Below, piece after piece: positions 37,128 to 45,599 of a stretch of 64,000 nt of DNA. The position numbers and the translations under genes were made by a program. This DNA is from Gammaproteobacteria bacterium. GTDB taxonomy: Bacteria; Pseudomonadota; Gammaproteobacteria; Ga0077536. The stretch covers positions 70,998 through 134,997 of the forward strand of contig JACKNH010000010.1 in NCBI GenBank assembly GCA_024234975.1, read 5' to 3'. A model generated the notes under the pieces. That model saw only the letters and a list, made by a program, of their open reading frames with translations, searched no databases and was not told the DNA's origin. Positions within the stretch are counted from its first letter, which is position 1. Every line of letters starts with the position of its first letter.

Positions 37128-38360
37128 ATGCCGGCCGGAACCCGTATCAAGTTGTCGATCATGATGTTTCTGCAGTTTTCGATCTGGGGCGCGTGGTACG
37201 TCACCATGGGCACTTATCTGCTTAAAATCGGTTTCGACGGGATTTCCGTCGGCGCCTCGTACAGCACCGTCAACTGGGGCGCTATTTTTGCGCCCATCGT
37301 CGCCGGGATGCTGGCTGACAGGTTTTTTTCCGCACAGAAAGTCATGGCGGTACTGCATCTTATCGGCGCGGCAATGTTGTGGTGGCTGTCGACAGTCACC
37401 AACCCCACCGAGTTTTTCTGGATGCTGCTGGCATACGCCATCTGTTACATGCCGACTTTGGGTCTGGCCAACGCCATTTCGTTTCACCAGATGCATGATC
37501 CCGGTGTCCAGTTTCCCGCGATTCGTGTCATGGGAACGTTGGGCTGGATCGCGGTGGGCCTGCTGATTGGCATGGTCGCGCCCGCGGTGCTGGGCCATTC
37601 CATTGAAGACACCAATCTACCGTTGAAGCTTGGCGCCTGCTTCTCTCTGGCATTGGGCCTGTTCGCCTTCGCTTTGCCGGATACGCCGCCCGGAAATCCC
37701 GGCGAGCGGCCCACGCTCAGCCAGTTGTTCGGGCTGGAAACAATCGCTTTGATGAAAGACCGCTCATTCGCGATTTTCATCCTTGGGTCATTGCTGATTT
37801 CGATTCCACTGTCCTTTTACTACAACTTCGCCAACGCGTTCCTCAATGAAAGCGGTATGGAAAACGCCGCGGCAAAGATGACCATGGGGCAGATGTCGGA
37901 AGTCATCTTCCTGGTGTTGATTCCGGTGTTCTTCGTGCGGTTGGGCGTGAAGAAGATGTTGCTGGTGGGAATGGGCGCATGGGTGCTCCGCTACCTGCTG
38001 TTTGCGTTCGGCAACAACGACGCGCTGGTGTTCATGTACTACGCCGGCATTATTCTGCACGGCGTGTGTTTTGATTTCTTCTTCGTCACCGGCCAGATCT
38101 ACGTCGACAAGGCCGTGCCCAAGGCCTTGCGCGCCAGCGCCCAGGGTTTCATTCATGTGGCAACCTATGGCGCGGGAATGTTGATCGGGTCGTGGGCGTC
38201 CGGCGTGCTAGTGGACAACTACACCGTCGAGGCCAACGGTGCGACCTCTCACCTGTGGCAGACGATCTGGATCATTCCCGGTGTCATGGCATTCGTGGTC
38301 ATGGTCCTGTTCATGCTGTTCTTCAAGGATCCGCCAAACAACCTGACTGCCCGCCAATAA
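37128..38360 (+). CDS. Nucleoside:H+ symporter-like MFS carrier (NupG family)
   Basis: 410 residues from ATG 37128, with AAGGGGGAG just upstream; earlier in-frame starts lie outside similarity. Twelve helices. N-terminal KLSIMMFLQFSIWGAWYVTMGTYL and GMLADRFFSAQKVM, then FPAIRVMGTLGWI and SEVIFLVLIPVFFVRLGVKK, match the NupG/XapB nucleoside permease group. Likely imports nucleosides with protons, consistent with a purine-salvage pair at 7.3-9.0 kb, though not adjacent. It is convergent with the PQQ dehydrogenase gene. Confidence 0.82.
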   Translation: MPAGTRIKLSIMMFLQFSIWGAWYVTMGTYLLKIGFDGISVGASYSTVNWGAIFAPIVAGMLADRFFSAQKVMAVLHLIGAAMLWWLSTVTNPTEFFWMLLAYAICYMPTLGLANAISFHQMHDPGVQFPAIRVMGTLGWIAVGLLIGMVAPAVLGHSIEDTNLPLKLGACFSLALGLFAFALPDTPPGNPGERPTLSQLFGLETIALMKDRSFAIFILGSLLISIPLSFYYNFANAFLNESGMENAAAKMTMGQMSEVIFLVLIPVFFVRLGVKKMLLVGMGAWVLRYLLFAFGNNDALVFMYYAGIILHGVCFDFFFVTGQIYVDKAVPKALRASAQGFIHVATYGAGMLIGSWASGVLVDNYTVEANGATSHLWQTIWIIPGVMAFVVMVLFMLFFKDPPNNLTARQ

Positions 38361-38369
38361 GTCACGGCA

Positions 38370-38400
38370 CACCCGTGCCGGACGCGACGCCGCACGGGTG
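38370..38400. terminator. Terminator-like inverted repeat
   Basis: CACCCGTGC (38370-38378) and GCACGGGTG (38392-38400), perfect 9 bp, between two convergent genes. There is no T run, so function is uncertain. Confidence 0.4.
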
Positions 38401-38411
38401 CGTCTACGGCA

Positions 38412-40094
38412 TCAATACAGCGTAAACGCGTACAGCATGTCATTGACCGCCAGGAGCAGGTGCTGACGACCGTTGACTTCATAAGTCTGCGGACCGTTGG
38501 TGATATTGCCGATGCGCGTATGCCACAGCAATTCACCATTGGCGCCATCGAAGGCCACCGCGTTGCCGCTGCCGTCACCGGTGAAAACCAGTCCGGTCCT
38601 GGTGGTCAGAATGCCGGCGCCGACACTGCCACCGCCTGGCCATTCGTGTCGCCATATGGTTTTGCCATTGCGATAGTCGATTGCCTGGAAGGCGGTGCTG
38701 TCGAAACCGACGATCGCCGCCCGTTTGCCACCCAGGCCCATCGAGCCGCGCGGGTCGGGATCCGTGAGGTAGAGGATATTGAAGCCATTATTCTCATGCG
38801 TGTAGAACAGGCCGAGATCCGGGTTGTAGGCAGGGGGCTGCCAGTTGGTGACACCGCCCTCGACGGGGGAGACCAGCGAGCCGGGAATCGTCGCTTCCTT
38901 GGCCGGGTTCGGATCCGGCGAACCATTCCTGCGGATCCCCCTGGACCAGTTCGACGTCGTGCCGTACTGGCGGGTGACGATGGGTTTGCCTGTCAACCGG
39001 TCGACCGTGAAGAAATAACCGTTGCGTGCCGCGGTCGACACGAGCTTGCGGGGTTCGCCATCGATGATGCCGTCAATGAGCACCGGCGTTTGCGCCGAAT
39101 CCCAGTCATGGGTGTCATGCGGTGAGGTCTGGAAATACCAGGCCATTTCACCGGTGGATACTTTTATCGCAATAAGCGAGCAGGTGAACAGGTTGTCACC
39201 AGGTCGTGCCACGCCGGTATAGCCGGGCGTCGGATTGCCGGAACCGAATATGTAGTAGTCAGTTTCGGGGTCATAGACGCCTGGTATCCAGACCTGGCCG
39301 CCACCGTGGCGCGCGGCTTCGAGGTTGGGCCAGGTTTCAAGTCCCGGGTCACCGGGGTTTTGCGGTGTCGTGTTGAATATCCATTGCAGTTCGCCGGTCG
39401 CGGGATCAAACGACTGCAGGAACCCGGGCGAATCAAGATCGTTGCCGGTACCCACAAGGACGTGGTTACCGATCACGATGGGCGACATCGTGGAGAAATA
39501 CTGCTCTTCCAAGGATGCAATCGGCGTGTGCCAGAGTTCCGTGCCGTTGCGGGCGTCCAACGCGACGAGATAGTTGTCCGGCGTCTCGAACAGCAGGTTA
39601 TTGTTCCAGATGGCGGCGCCGCGGTTGCCGATATGCGTGCCGCCACGGGTCTTCCAGAAGAAATGCCAGAGTTCCTCACCAGTGGCGGCATCCAGCGCCC
39701 AGACATGGTCCGGCGCGGTCACATAGAGCACGCCATTGACCTGCAGCACGGCGCCCTTGATGGTGGGGGGCGGAATGCGAAAATCGCCGCCACCTTCGCC
39801 GCCGACTTCGGTCTTTACCGTCGACGGCGGCGCGAACGGGTTGCTGTTGCTGCCGCTGCGAATGTCCGGGTTCATCCGCACCGCCCAGGCCAGCGTGAGC
39901 TGCTTGACGGTATGTTTGTCGATTTGCTCAAGCAGGCTGTAGCGCTTGCCGGTGTAATCGCCGGAGTAGGAGAGCCATTCGCCTGCAAGCGGTGAGGTGA
40001 GTGATTCAGGCGAGAGCACGACCTGCTGGGTCTGGCCGAGCGCAGGTGCTGCTGCCATCAGCGCCGCCGAAAGTGTCAGAGTGAGCTTTTTCAT
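38412..40094 (-). CDS. Exported PQQ beta-propeller dehydrogenase lacking the vicinal disulfide
   Basis: 560 residues with a signal peptide (cleavage near residue 20, APALG-QT). The eight-bladed propeller is shown by repeated tryptophan-docking motifs (VWALDAATGEELW, LVALDARNGTELW, LIAIKVSTGEMAW). The metal/catalytic region has N287 (GSGNPTP) and D332 (HDWDSAQTP), with alanine two residues after the catalytic aspartate, unlike lanthanide enzymes. The Cys-Cys pair that normally lies over PQQ is replaced by Thr-His-Ile-Gly (THIGNRG, about 153-158). It has no haem site of its own and overlaps the di-haem cytochrome gene by four bases, so that protein is its likely electron acceptor. Substrate unknown, probably an alcohol or aldehyde. 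Confidence 0.85.
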   Translation of the reverse strand: MKKLTLTLSAALMAAAPALGQTQQVVLSPESLTSPLAGEWLSYSGDYTGKRYSLLEQIDKHTVKQLTLAWAVRMNPDIRSGSNSNPFAPPSTVKTEVGGEGGGDFRIPPPTIKGAVLQVNGVLYVTAPDHVWALDAATGEELWHFFWKTRGGTHIGNRGAAIWNNNLLFETPDNYLVALDARNGTELWHTPIASLEEQYFSTMSPIVIGNHVLVGTGNDLDSPGFLQSFDPATGELQWIFNTTPQNPGDPGLETWPNLEAARHGGGQVWIPGVYDPETDYYIFGSGNPTPGYTGVARPGDNLFTCSLIAIKVSTGEMAWYFQTSPHDTHDWDSAQTPVLIDGIIDGEPRKLVSTAARNGYFFTVDRLTGKPIVTRQYGTTSNWSRGIRRNGSPDPNPAKEATIPGSLVSPVEGGVTNWQPPAYNPDLGLFYTHENNGFNILYLTDPDPRGSMGLGGKRAAIVGFDSTAFQAIDYRNGKTIWRHEWPGGGSVGAGILTTRTGLVFTGDGSGNAVAFDGANGELLWHTRIGNITNGPQTYEVNGRQHLLLAVNDMLYAFTLY

Positions 40095-40990
40095 TTCAGT
40101 GTCGCCAGGTAAGCGGTGACGTCATGCATCGTGTCGTCGGACAATTGCGCGCGTAATTTACGATGCCGGATCAGCGGGTCGTTGATGGAAATCGAGGCAA
40201 CGCCAGGCCCGGCTGTGCGGGCAAAGCTGCGGTAGCGACCGTCGGACATCACCAGGCTTACGGTGAAATCGTCCAGACGTTTCAACTCGCCTTCTATCCG
40301 TTGGCCGTCATGCATCGTCACCACGACGGTGGTACGCGGTGTCGAACCGGTTGCATCCGGGTCAGGCGGTCCCCAGCGACGCCCGGCTACCCAGCTGTTC
40401 TGCAGGTTTTCCGCACTGTTGATGCGGCTGGCGATATTGCGCAAATCACCCGTGACCGAATGGCACGCCGTGCATTCACGGTCAAAGAACCGTTTGCCCT
40501 TGCGCGCATTGCCAACAACGATATCCAGTGCCACTTCTGTACCAGGTGGCGGCGCACCCTGCGGCCGGGACGTTGCCACCACACTGTGTATGTACTCGGC
40601 AACGGCAAGGATGTCGGCATCCGGTAATGGCAGCGCCGGCATGGGCGTCGCACCCGGCGTACTACGCCCTTGCTTGACCACGGGCAGGATCAATTCACCC
40701 GCTTCATCGCTGAGCACCAGCTGCGAGCGCAACAGGTTGGGGCCACCGATATCACCCCCGCGCAGGTCCACGCCGTGACAGCTGCGGCAGTTGATGCCAT
40801 ATAAGGCCTGGCCGCGGGCAATCCGCTCTGGGTCGCCAGCGGCACGTTGCTGGGCGGGAAACGTGGGTTGGGTCATCCACTCCGGCAATTCTGCCGCGGA
40901 GGCGTCAGGTGTGCTGACTGAGATCGCCACGGCTACTGCGAAGAAGGACGCGGCGCCACGCCAGCCGCAGGCTTTCAGAGCTGATTGCAT
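40091..40990 (-). CDS. Exported di-haem cytochrome c with an inserted domain
   Basis: 299 residues from ATG 40990, preceded by GGGGGAAA. Signal peptide about 1-33. Haem sites: C68-x-x-C71-H72 with Met117 or so (TPMPALPLPDADI) as axial ligand, and C173-x-x-C176-H177. Between the second CxxCH and the final helix (TMHDVTAYLATLK) lies a beta-rich segment (TTVVVTMHDGQRIEGELKRL and what follows), as in putative haem-binding proteins of the Pirellula type. The usual SMP methionine is missing before this helix (DPLIRHRKL instead), so the second haem may be His-ligated. Coupled by ATGA to the PQQ dehydrogenase. Confidence 0.88.
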   Translation of the reverse strand: MQSALKACGWRGAASFFAVAVAISVSTPDASAAELPEWMTQPTFPAQQRAAGDPERIARGQALYGINCRSCHGVDLRGGDIGGPNLLRSQLVLSDEAGELILPVVKQGRSTPGATPMPALPLPDADILAVAEYIHSVVATSRPQGAPPPGTEVALDIVVGNARKGKRFFDRECTACHSVTGDLRNIASRINSAENLQNSWVAGRRWGPPDPDATGSTPRTTVVVTMHDGQRIEGELKRLDDFTVSLVMSDGRYRSFARTAGPGVASISINDPLIRHRKLRAQLSDDTMHDVTAYLATLK

Positions 40991-41105
40991 TATTTCCCCC
41001 AACCGGCGCAATGAGTGGCGCCGGGACTGACGTTGCTGCATTCGATGCGGCCAATACTACTATGTCGGCGACCGCGGCCGGGATGTCCCCGCCGCGGTCA
41101 AGGCA

Positions 41106-42032
41106 TCACGCGCAGCCGAGCAGGCCGGCAAGGTGTCGATGACCGCTGGCGATCGCGCCGAACGGATCATCGCTGACATCGATTTCTATGAAGCCGTGTC
41201 CGGCGCCGATGGACTGCATGGTGGCCAGCACACTGGCGAAATCAGTCTTGCCGCTGCCTGGTGCAAATAACTGCCGCGCCGGTTCATCGGTGACCACATC
41301 CGGATCGAAATCCTTCATGTGGCAGGCGAGCACGCGCCCTGCGTAACGCTGGAGGTAGGCCACAGGGTCGAGTCCCATCGACGCCAGCCAACCCAGGTCC
41401 ATCTCGATCAATACCAACGCTGGATCGGTCTTTTCCATCAAATAGTCGTACGCCACAACATGTTCAACCGGCATGAATTCGACGTGATGATTGTGATAAC
41501 CGAAGGTCAGGCCGAGCGCTTTGTATTCCCGCGCGGCCGCGTTGAGACTTTCCGCCAGTTTGTCGAGTTGTGCGAGGCTCTCGGGCGGTACGAGCGTGAA
41601 GCGCCCATTGCGCATCTGTGCGAATGAAGTCGGTGCGGCAATGACGACGGTGTTCACGCCCAACTGATGCGCCAGCTCAGCCGTCGGGCCGATATTGGTC
41701 AGTGTTCCATCAATATGCGAAAACGGCGTGCTGATGCCGTTGTCGCGGGCGATGGCGGCAAACTCCGCAGGTTGCAGACCGAACACTTTCGCGTCCGGGC
41801 CACCGGTCAGACCGAACAGCTCGGCCTCACGAATGCCAATCTGTGCAAGACGCGCCAGTGTGCCCGCCACATCCTTCTGCAGGCCTTCGCGAACCGTGAA
41901 TAATTGCACGCCACTGGCCAGCGGCGAACAGGCCTCGGCGTCGGCCCGCCGCGACGGAACCGTCACGCACCCGGCGACAACGGCGGTGGTGGTGAAATAA
42001 CCCATGGTGTTGATGAAGCGGCGGCGATTCAT
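41106..42032 (-). CDS. Exported TIM-barrel sugar isomerase/epimerase-like protein
   Basis: 308 residues from ATG 42032. The N-terminus MNRRRFINTMGYFTTTAVVAG is Tat-like (RRRFI) and is followed by a cysteine in a lipobox-like VAGC, so a Tat-exported lipoprotein is possible. The barrel has the AP-endonuclease-2/xylose-isomerase-like motifs FGYHNHHVEF, LIEMDLGWLASMG, LACHMKDFDP and FIEIDVSDDP, giving the His, Glu and Asp metal ligands. Relatives act on sugars or inositols. It follows the cytochrome/PQQ genes on the same strand, upstream of them in transcription, and may share their pathway. Confidence 0.85.
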   Translation of the reverse strand: MNRRRFINTMGYFTTTAVVAGCVTVPSRRADAEACSPLASGVQLFTVREGLQKDVAGTLARLAQIGIREAELFGLTGGPDAKVFGLQPAEFAAIARDNGISTPFSHIDGTLTNIGPTAELAHQLGVNTVVIAAPTSFAQMRNGRFTLVPPESLAQLDKLAESLNAAAREYKALGLTFGYHNHHVEFMPVEHVVAYDYLMEKTDPALVLIEMDLGWLASMGLDPVAYLQRYAGRVLACHMKDFDPDVVTDEPARQLFAPGSGKTDFASVLATMQSIGAGHGFIEIDVSDDPFGAIASGHRHLAGLLGCA

Positions 42033-42175
42033 GCGCGTAACTCCCTGGTAATGGTTGTAATTCTGACCCGGACCCCAGCGACGCCGCATCGTAGCACACC
42101 GGTCGAAGCGCGTTGGACGCCGGGCCATCCACCTACCGGATTATGCATACCGGTCAATACGCGGCGCGACGAGGT

Positions 42176-42595
42176 TCAGACACCCGTTACCCTAAGCAGC
42201 AGCAGGACGGCGAGCGCCATCAACATGCACCAGCCCAGTGTGAACGTCAGCCGCCGCGCCGGTATTGCGTTGCGGCCGGTGTGGACAACCACATGGGCGA
42301 TACGGGCGGCGACGTAAAGTGTTGCGAATACGATCGCCAGGGTGCCGGCGGCATTCAACACATACAGGCTGATCACCATGACATAGAACAGCACGGGGGT
42401 TTCAAACTGGTTGCGTATCGAATTGTTGACCTGGATGACATAGTCGGGCCAGGCGTCCTCATGCAATGCGCGGCGAGCGACGTTCACTTCGCCGTTCAGC
42501 AATGCGCGCTTCTTTCTGCGCAGCAACATCAGGTACAAGGCGAATGTCAGAACGAACTGTGCCAGTAGTGGTATGAAGATGTAGTGCGCTTGCAT
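42176..42595 (-). CDS. MAPEG-family membrane protein
   Basis: 139 residues with four transmembrane helices, the MAPEG fold (glutathione transferase/leukotriene synthase relatives). It shows a typical NQFETPVLFYVMVISLY segment and an internal RIAHVVVHTGRN. Start 42595 begins the conserved part. It ends a leftward run of small genes from 45510. A second MAPEG gene lies at 57787-58221. Bacterial MAPEG proteins mostly have no known substrate. Confidence 0.85.
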   Translation of the reverse strand: MQAHYIFIPLLAQFVLTFALYLMLLRRKKRALLNGEVNVARRALHEDAWPDYVIQVNNSIRNQFETPVLFYVMVISLYVLNAAGTLAIVFATLYVAARIAHVVVHTGRNAIPARRLTFTLGWCMLMALAVLLLLRVTGV

Positions 42596-42625
42596 GGACT
42601 TTGCTCCGGAACGGGACGTCGGCAA

Positions 42626-43234
42626 TCAGTCCGATTTGCGGACGTCAAAATAATGGTTGTCGTGGGCATCAGTGAACGTCGCGACCACTTCCATGCCATG
42701 TGCCTGCAACAACGCGCGGTAGCCGGCTGCACCCAGCGAAACGGACTTGCGGCCGGTCGACATGTCGTCCCAGTCGCACACCTGTTCGGGTGCGGTAAAC
42801 AGGAAGCGGCCACCGGGCAGCAATGCGTCGCCTATATGTTCGAGCAGCCGCGTCTGTTCATCCACCGGCAGCAGGAAAAGCAGGCCGATGGCGATGATGC
42901 CGGCGTAGCGTTGGCCGAAGAAATCCGAAACATGCGCGGCTTCGCAGGCCGCGGGCGCTGTGGGGTGCAGGCGCTGGAATTCCGCGAGCGCGGTCGGCGA
43001 CGCATCGATACCCGCGACCAGAAAACCGTCTTCGGCAAGTGCCGTTGCAATGGGAGCGCCGCTGCCACAACCCAGGTCGAGAATCAATGTCCCGCGCGGC
43101 AGGCGCGACGCCCAGTCGCGAACCTCCTGAACGTTGATGGAGGAATGCGCGCGATGACGGATCAGTTTGTCGGCAACTGCTTCCCAGCCGTGTGATGGGT
43201 CCTGTTCGGGCATGGGTGTTGATCGGTCGTTCAT
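42626..43234 (-). CDS. SAM-dependent methyltransferase, class I
   Basis: 202 residues. Rossmann motif I is LILDLGCGSGAPIATAL (about 51-67), motif II GIDASPTALAEF, and later LLFLLPVDEQ and LLPGGRFLFTAPE. The conserved class I order is complete, but the substrate is not indicated. It is 12 bp downstream of the P-loop kinase gene and 30 bp before MAPEG, so probably in the same operon. Confidence 0.88.
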   Translation of the reverse strand: MNDRSTPMPEQDPSHGWEAVADKLIRHRAHSSINVQEVRDWASRLPRGTLILDLGCGSGAPIATALAEDGFLVAGIDASPTALAEFQRLHPTAPAACEAAHVSDFFGQRYAGIIAIGLLFLLPVDEQTRLLEHIGDALLPGGRFLFTAPEQVCDWDDMSTGRKSVSLGAAGYRALLQAHGMEVVATFTDAHDNHYFDVRKSD

Positions 43235-43246
43235 TGATTTCTCTGT

Positions 43247-43762
43247 TCACTCGCTGCCAGTCATGGCGTCAAATTCGGCATCGGTCTCAGGTACGGACCG
43301 CAGATGGATGCCGGCGCCGGAATATCCTGCCAGCAATGCGAGGTGTCCGCGCAGTGACAGGTCGCCGTCCCGCTGATAATACCCGCTGACCCACTCGAGC
43401 AGGAATGGCAGTTTCTCCTGTTGCTGTTCGGGCGTCGGATATTTATGCGGCTCCCACGGTCGGCTGCGGCAGTTCGCAAGGCATTGCTGTTCGCCGGGGT
43501 CGAGCAGAATGAGTTTTGGTAGCCAGGGCAGGCAGGCCGCGATCAGGTTCGCGTAGCAGCCTTCGATAATCCACCCCACATGCTGCCGACAAAACGCCTC
43601 CACCATGGTGCGTGCTTCGCCCGCATCACGCGGTTGTGCAATCTCACCCGGCACGAAGGCGACGAGATCGAGGTCGAGCATTGGCACACCGTGCCTGAGC
43701 GCCAGCTTCTGCGCCAGTGTGGACTTGCCGGAACCGGCGTTACCGACGATGGCGAATTTCAT
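43247..43762 (-). CDS. Small P-loop kinase (adenylate/shikimate kinase-like)
   Basis: 171 residues from ATG 43762; an ATG six codons upstream (43780) is equally possible. Walker A is VGNAGSGKST (about 6-15). An LDLDLVAF segment and GWIIEGCYANLI follow, as in the topology-modulation (FlaR)/adenylate-kinase-like group, and the lid region has Cys/Arg residues (CLANCRSRPWEP). Likely phosphorylates a small molecule; substrate unknown. Confidence 0.78.
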   Translation of the reverse strand: MKFAIVGNAGSGKSTLAQKLALRHGVPMLDLDLVAFVPGEIAQPRDAGEARTMVEAFCRQHVGWIIEGCYANLIAACLPWLPKLILLDPGEQQCLANCRSRPWEPHKYPTPEQQQEKLPFLLEWVSGYYQRDGDLSLRGHLALLAGYSGAGIHLRSVPETDAEFDAMTGSE

Positions 43763-43783
43763 CCGTGGCGCGCCTGCCATCCG

Positions 43784-44725
43784 CTACTTCTTGACACCAT
43801 GTTCACGCGCCAATGCCCGCGCAACCTTGCCAATCAGCGCATAAGGCATCGGGTCCGCCAGCGGGAATTTCAGATTGCCCTTGTCACCACGGTACGGCGC
43901 CAGGGCCTTGTCCAGTGCCGGCGTCGCCGTGAGCGGAGGGTAAATGCCGATATGCTGCTTGAAGGCGGCAAAGTAGCAGAATATCCGCTCACAACGGTAA
44001 GCGGGCATCTTGTAACTGATGACTTCAGTTGCTTCCGGCACTGCCTTGATGATGACCGCCCGGATTTTCTTCAATATGGGTTGCACTGTCGCCGGTGCGG
44101 CCGCGATGTAGGCGTCTACCGATGGCGTGTCGCCGACTGCCTTATTCTTGGCCGGTCTGCCGCCGGCCTGTGGAATGCGCAGTTGCCGTGCACTGAAATC
44201 CAGAAGTTGCGCGAACCTTCGTAACCGGGTGGCCTCCTGTTTGGCGCCAGTCACCCAACCAATGGCCAGCCGACGATAGGAAGGCGGTTGTGACTCGAAG
44301 AACTTCGCCGCGGTCTTGTGCCGTTGCAGTGTTTTCAGCATTGGCGCAGGTAGTTCCGCCAGCGCTTTCTCGTAGGTATAGATTCCGCTGCGTTCAGCAT
44401 TTCTGTGTTGAAACGCAGCGAGTCCGTCGGCGTGCATGCGGCCTTCCGCAGTCAGTACTTCGATGCGCTTGATGTTGACCGCGCTCCATGTACTTCCCGG
44501 GCGGCGCGGCGTGAAGCGGATCATGTAGCTGTCATCATCGATGCGCTTGCGAACACCATCAATCCAGCCGTAGCACAGCGCTTCGTCAACGGATTGGGGC
44601 CAGGTCAGACTGGGTCTGCCCGTCTGCTTTTTCCAGAATCCCACCCAGAGTTCGCCTGCCGAGCGATGGTTGCGCGATAGCCAGCGGCGGAAATGAGCAG
44701 GGGTGGCAAAGAAATGCGGGCTCAT
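43784..44725 (-). CDS. YdeI-type protein fused to a DUF1801 domain
   Basis: 313 residues. The N-terminal half (1-185) is of the YdeI/OmpD-associated type: FRRWLSRNHRSAGELWVGFWKK, ALCYGWIDGVRKRIDDDSY and IGWVTGAKQEATRLRRF. The C-terminal half (about 200-313) is a DUF1801 domain (YIAAAPATVQPILKKIRAVI, VISYKMPAY, GIYPPL). A linker with GGRPAKNKAVGD joins them. Its start overlaps the end of the ceramidase-like gene by four bases. No biochemical role is known for either domain. Confidence 0.85.
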   Translation of the reverse strand: MSPHFFATPAHFRRWLSRNHRSAGELWVGFWKKQTGRPSLTWPQSVDEALCYGWIDGVRKRIDDDSYMIRFTPRRPGSTWSAVNIKRIEVLTAEGRMHADGLAAFQHRNAERSGIYTYEKALAELPAPMLKTLQRHKTAAKFFESQPPSYRRLAIGWVTGAKQEATRLRRFAQLLDFSARQLRIPQAGGRPAKNKAVGDTPSVDAYIAAAPATVQPILKKIRAVIIKAVPEATEVISYKMPAYRCERIFCYFAAFKQHIGIYPPLTATPALDKALAPYRGDKGNLKFPLADPMPYALIGKVARALAREHGVKK

Positions 44726-45510
44726 GCCTGTATACGCCCAAGCGGTTGGTAGTCCAGCGCAGGTTTGCGGCGGCGGATCATCCAGGCCAGGCAGCAGCAG
44801 GCTGCGGCGGCGCTGAGATGTTTCAATGTATGGCCGCTGACGGTTTGTTCCGAAGCCACGTAAACGGCCGCGTCACAGGCTTCCAGCAGTTTCGCCACCA
44901 CGTAAAACACCAGTGCGAGCAACAACAGGTGTTGATGCGTAAAGCGGCTGCGAAACCCGGCCAGCGCCGCGCCGGCCAGCAGCAGCGGTGCGAACTGTAC
45001 CCAGACATACAGCCGCAGATCCCCGGTTACCCGCCAGTAGACGATGCTCACAATGCCGATGACCAGCGCCGGAATCAGTGCGCCGTGTCCCAGGCTGATG
45101 CTGACGTACTCAGCAACAATGGCGCACAGCAATGCCATGAAGCCGATGGTCATGGGCAATCGATCCCAGACCAGTGTCGCGTCGGATGGGGCGAGGTGAT
45201 ACCAGGCGGAGCCAAGCGCGACCAGCGAGATGCCGGTAAACGTGACCAGCCACAGGCTTCGCGCAGGCATTCTGTGTTGACGGTAGCAGCCCATCAGGCC
45301 AAATCCACCTGCCAGAAGAAACGGCAGGTTGGAAATCACGTCCAGACCATTGGGAATGCCCCAGACTGTTCGTGCGTCAGCAAACTGGTGGTAATGCTGG
45401 TCCTGGCCAATGAACGGCAGCGCGAATACGATGACACAGCTGACGATGGCTGTGCCGAAGAATATCTGCCGGCTGAGAGAAAATCGTGCGCGACTGGCCG
45501 ATGACTGCAT
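44722..45510 (-). CDS. Alkaline-ceramidase-like membrane protein (CREST superfamily)
   Basis: 262 residues with about seven transmembrane helices. The CREST residues are in place: S101 and H105 in GSAWYHLAPSD, D116 in WDRLPM, and H227 and H231 in SGHTLKHLSAA, the metal site of ceramidases, PAQR and Per1 proteins. The family hydrolyses amide or ester lipids. Ceramide itself is rare in most gammaproteobacteria, so another lipid amide is plausible. Coupled by ATGA to the YdeI gene and head of a five-gene leftward run. Confidence 0.8.
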   Translation of the reverse strand: MQSSASRARFSLSRQIFFGTAIVSCVIVFALPFIGQDQHYHQFADARTVWGIPNGLDVISNLPFLLAGGFGLMGCYRQHRMPARSLWLVTFTGISLVALGSAWYHLAPSDATLVWDRLPMTIGFMALLCAIVAEYVSISLGHGALIPALVIGIVSIVYWRVTGDLRLYVWVQFAPLLLAGAALAGFRSRFTHQHLLLLALVFYVVAKLLEACDAAVYVASEQTVSGHTLKHLSAAAACCCLAWMIRRRKPALDYQPLGRIQA

Positions 45511-45599
45511 TTTCAGGCTCGGTGGTTGTCGTGGCCCAGGGTAGTATCAGGGCGTGAGGCGTGCATGGGCAATTCTGTCGCCCGCGAGTTCCGGAAACA

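Noticed and set aside
44746..45504. Rightward reading frame of 252 codons opposite the ceramidase-like gene
   Set aside because: Composition is a mirror of the real gene (Gln/Arg-rich); no start signals.
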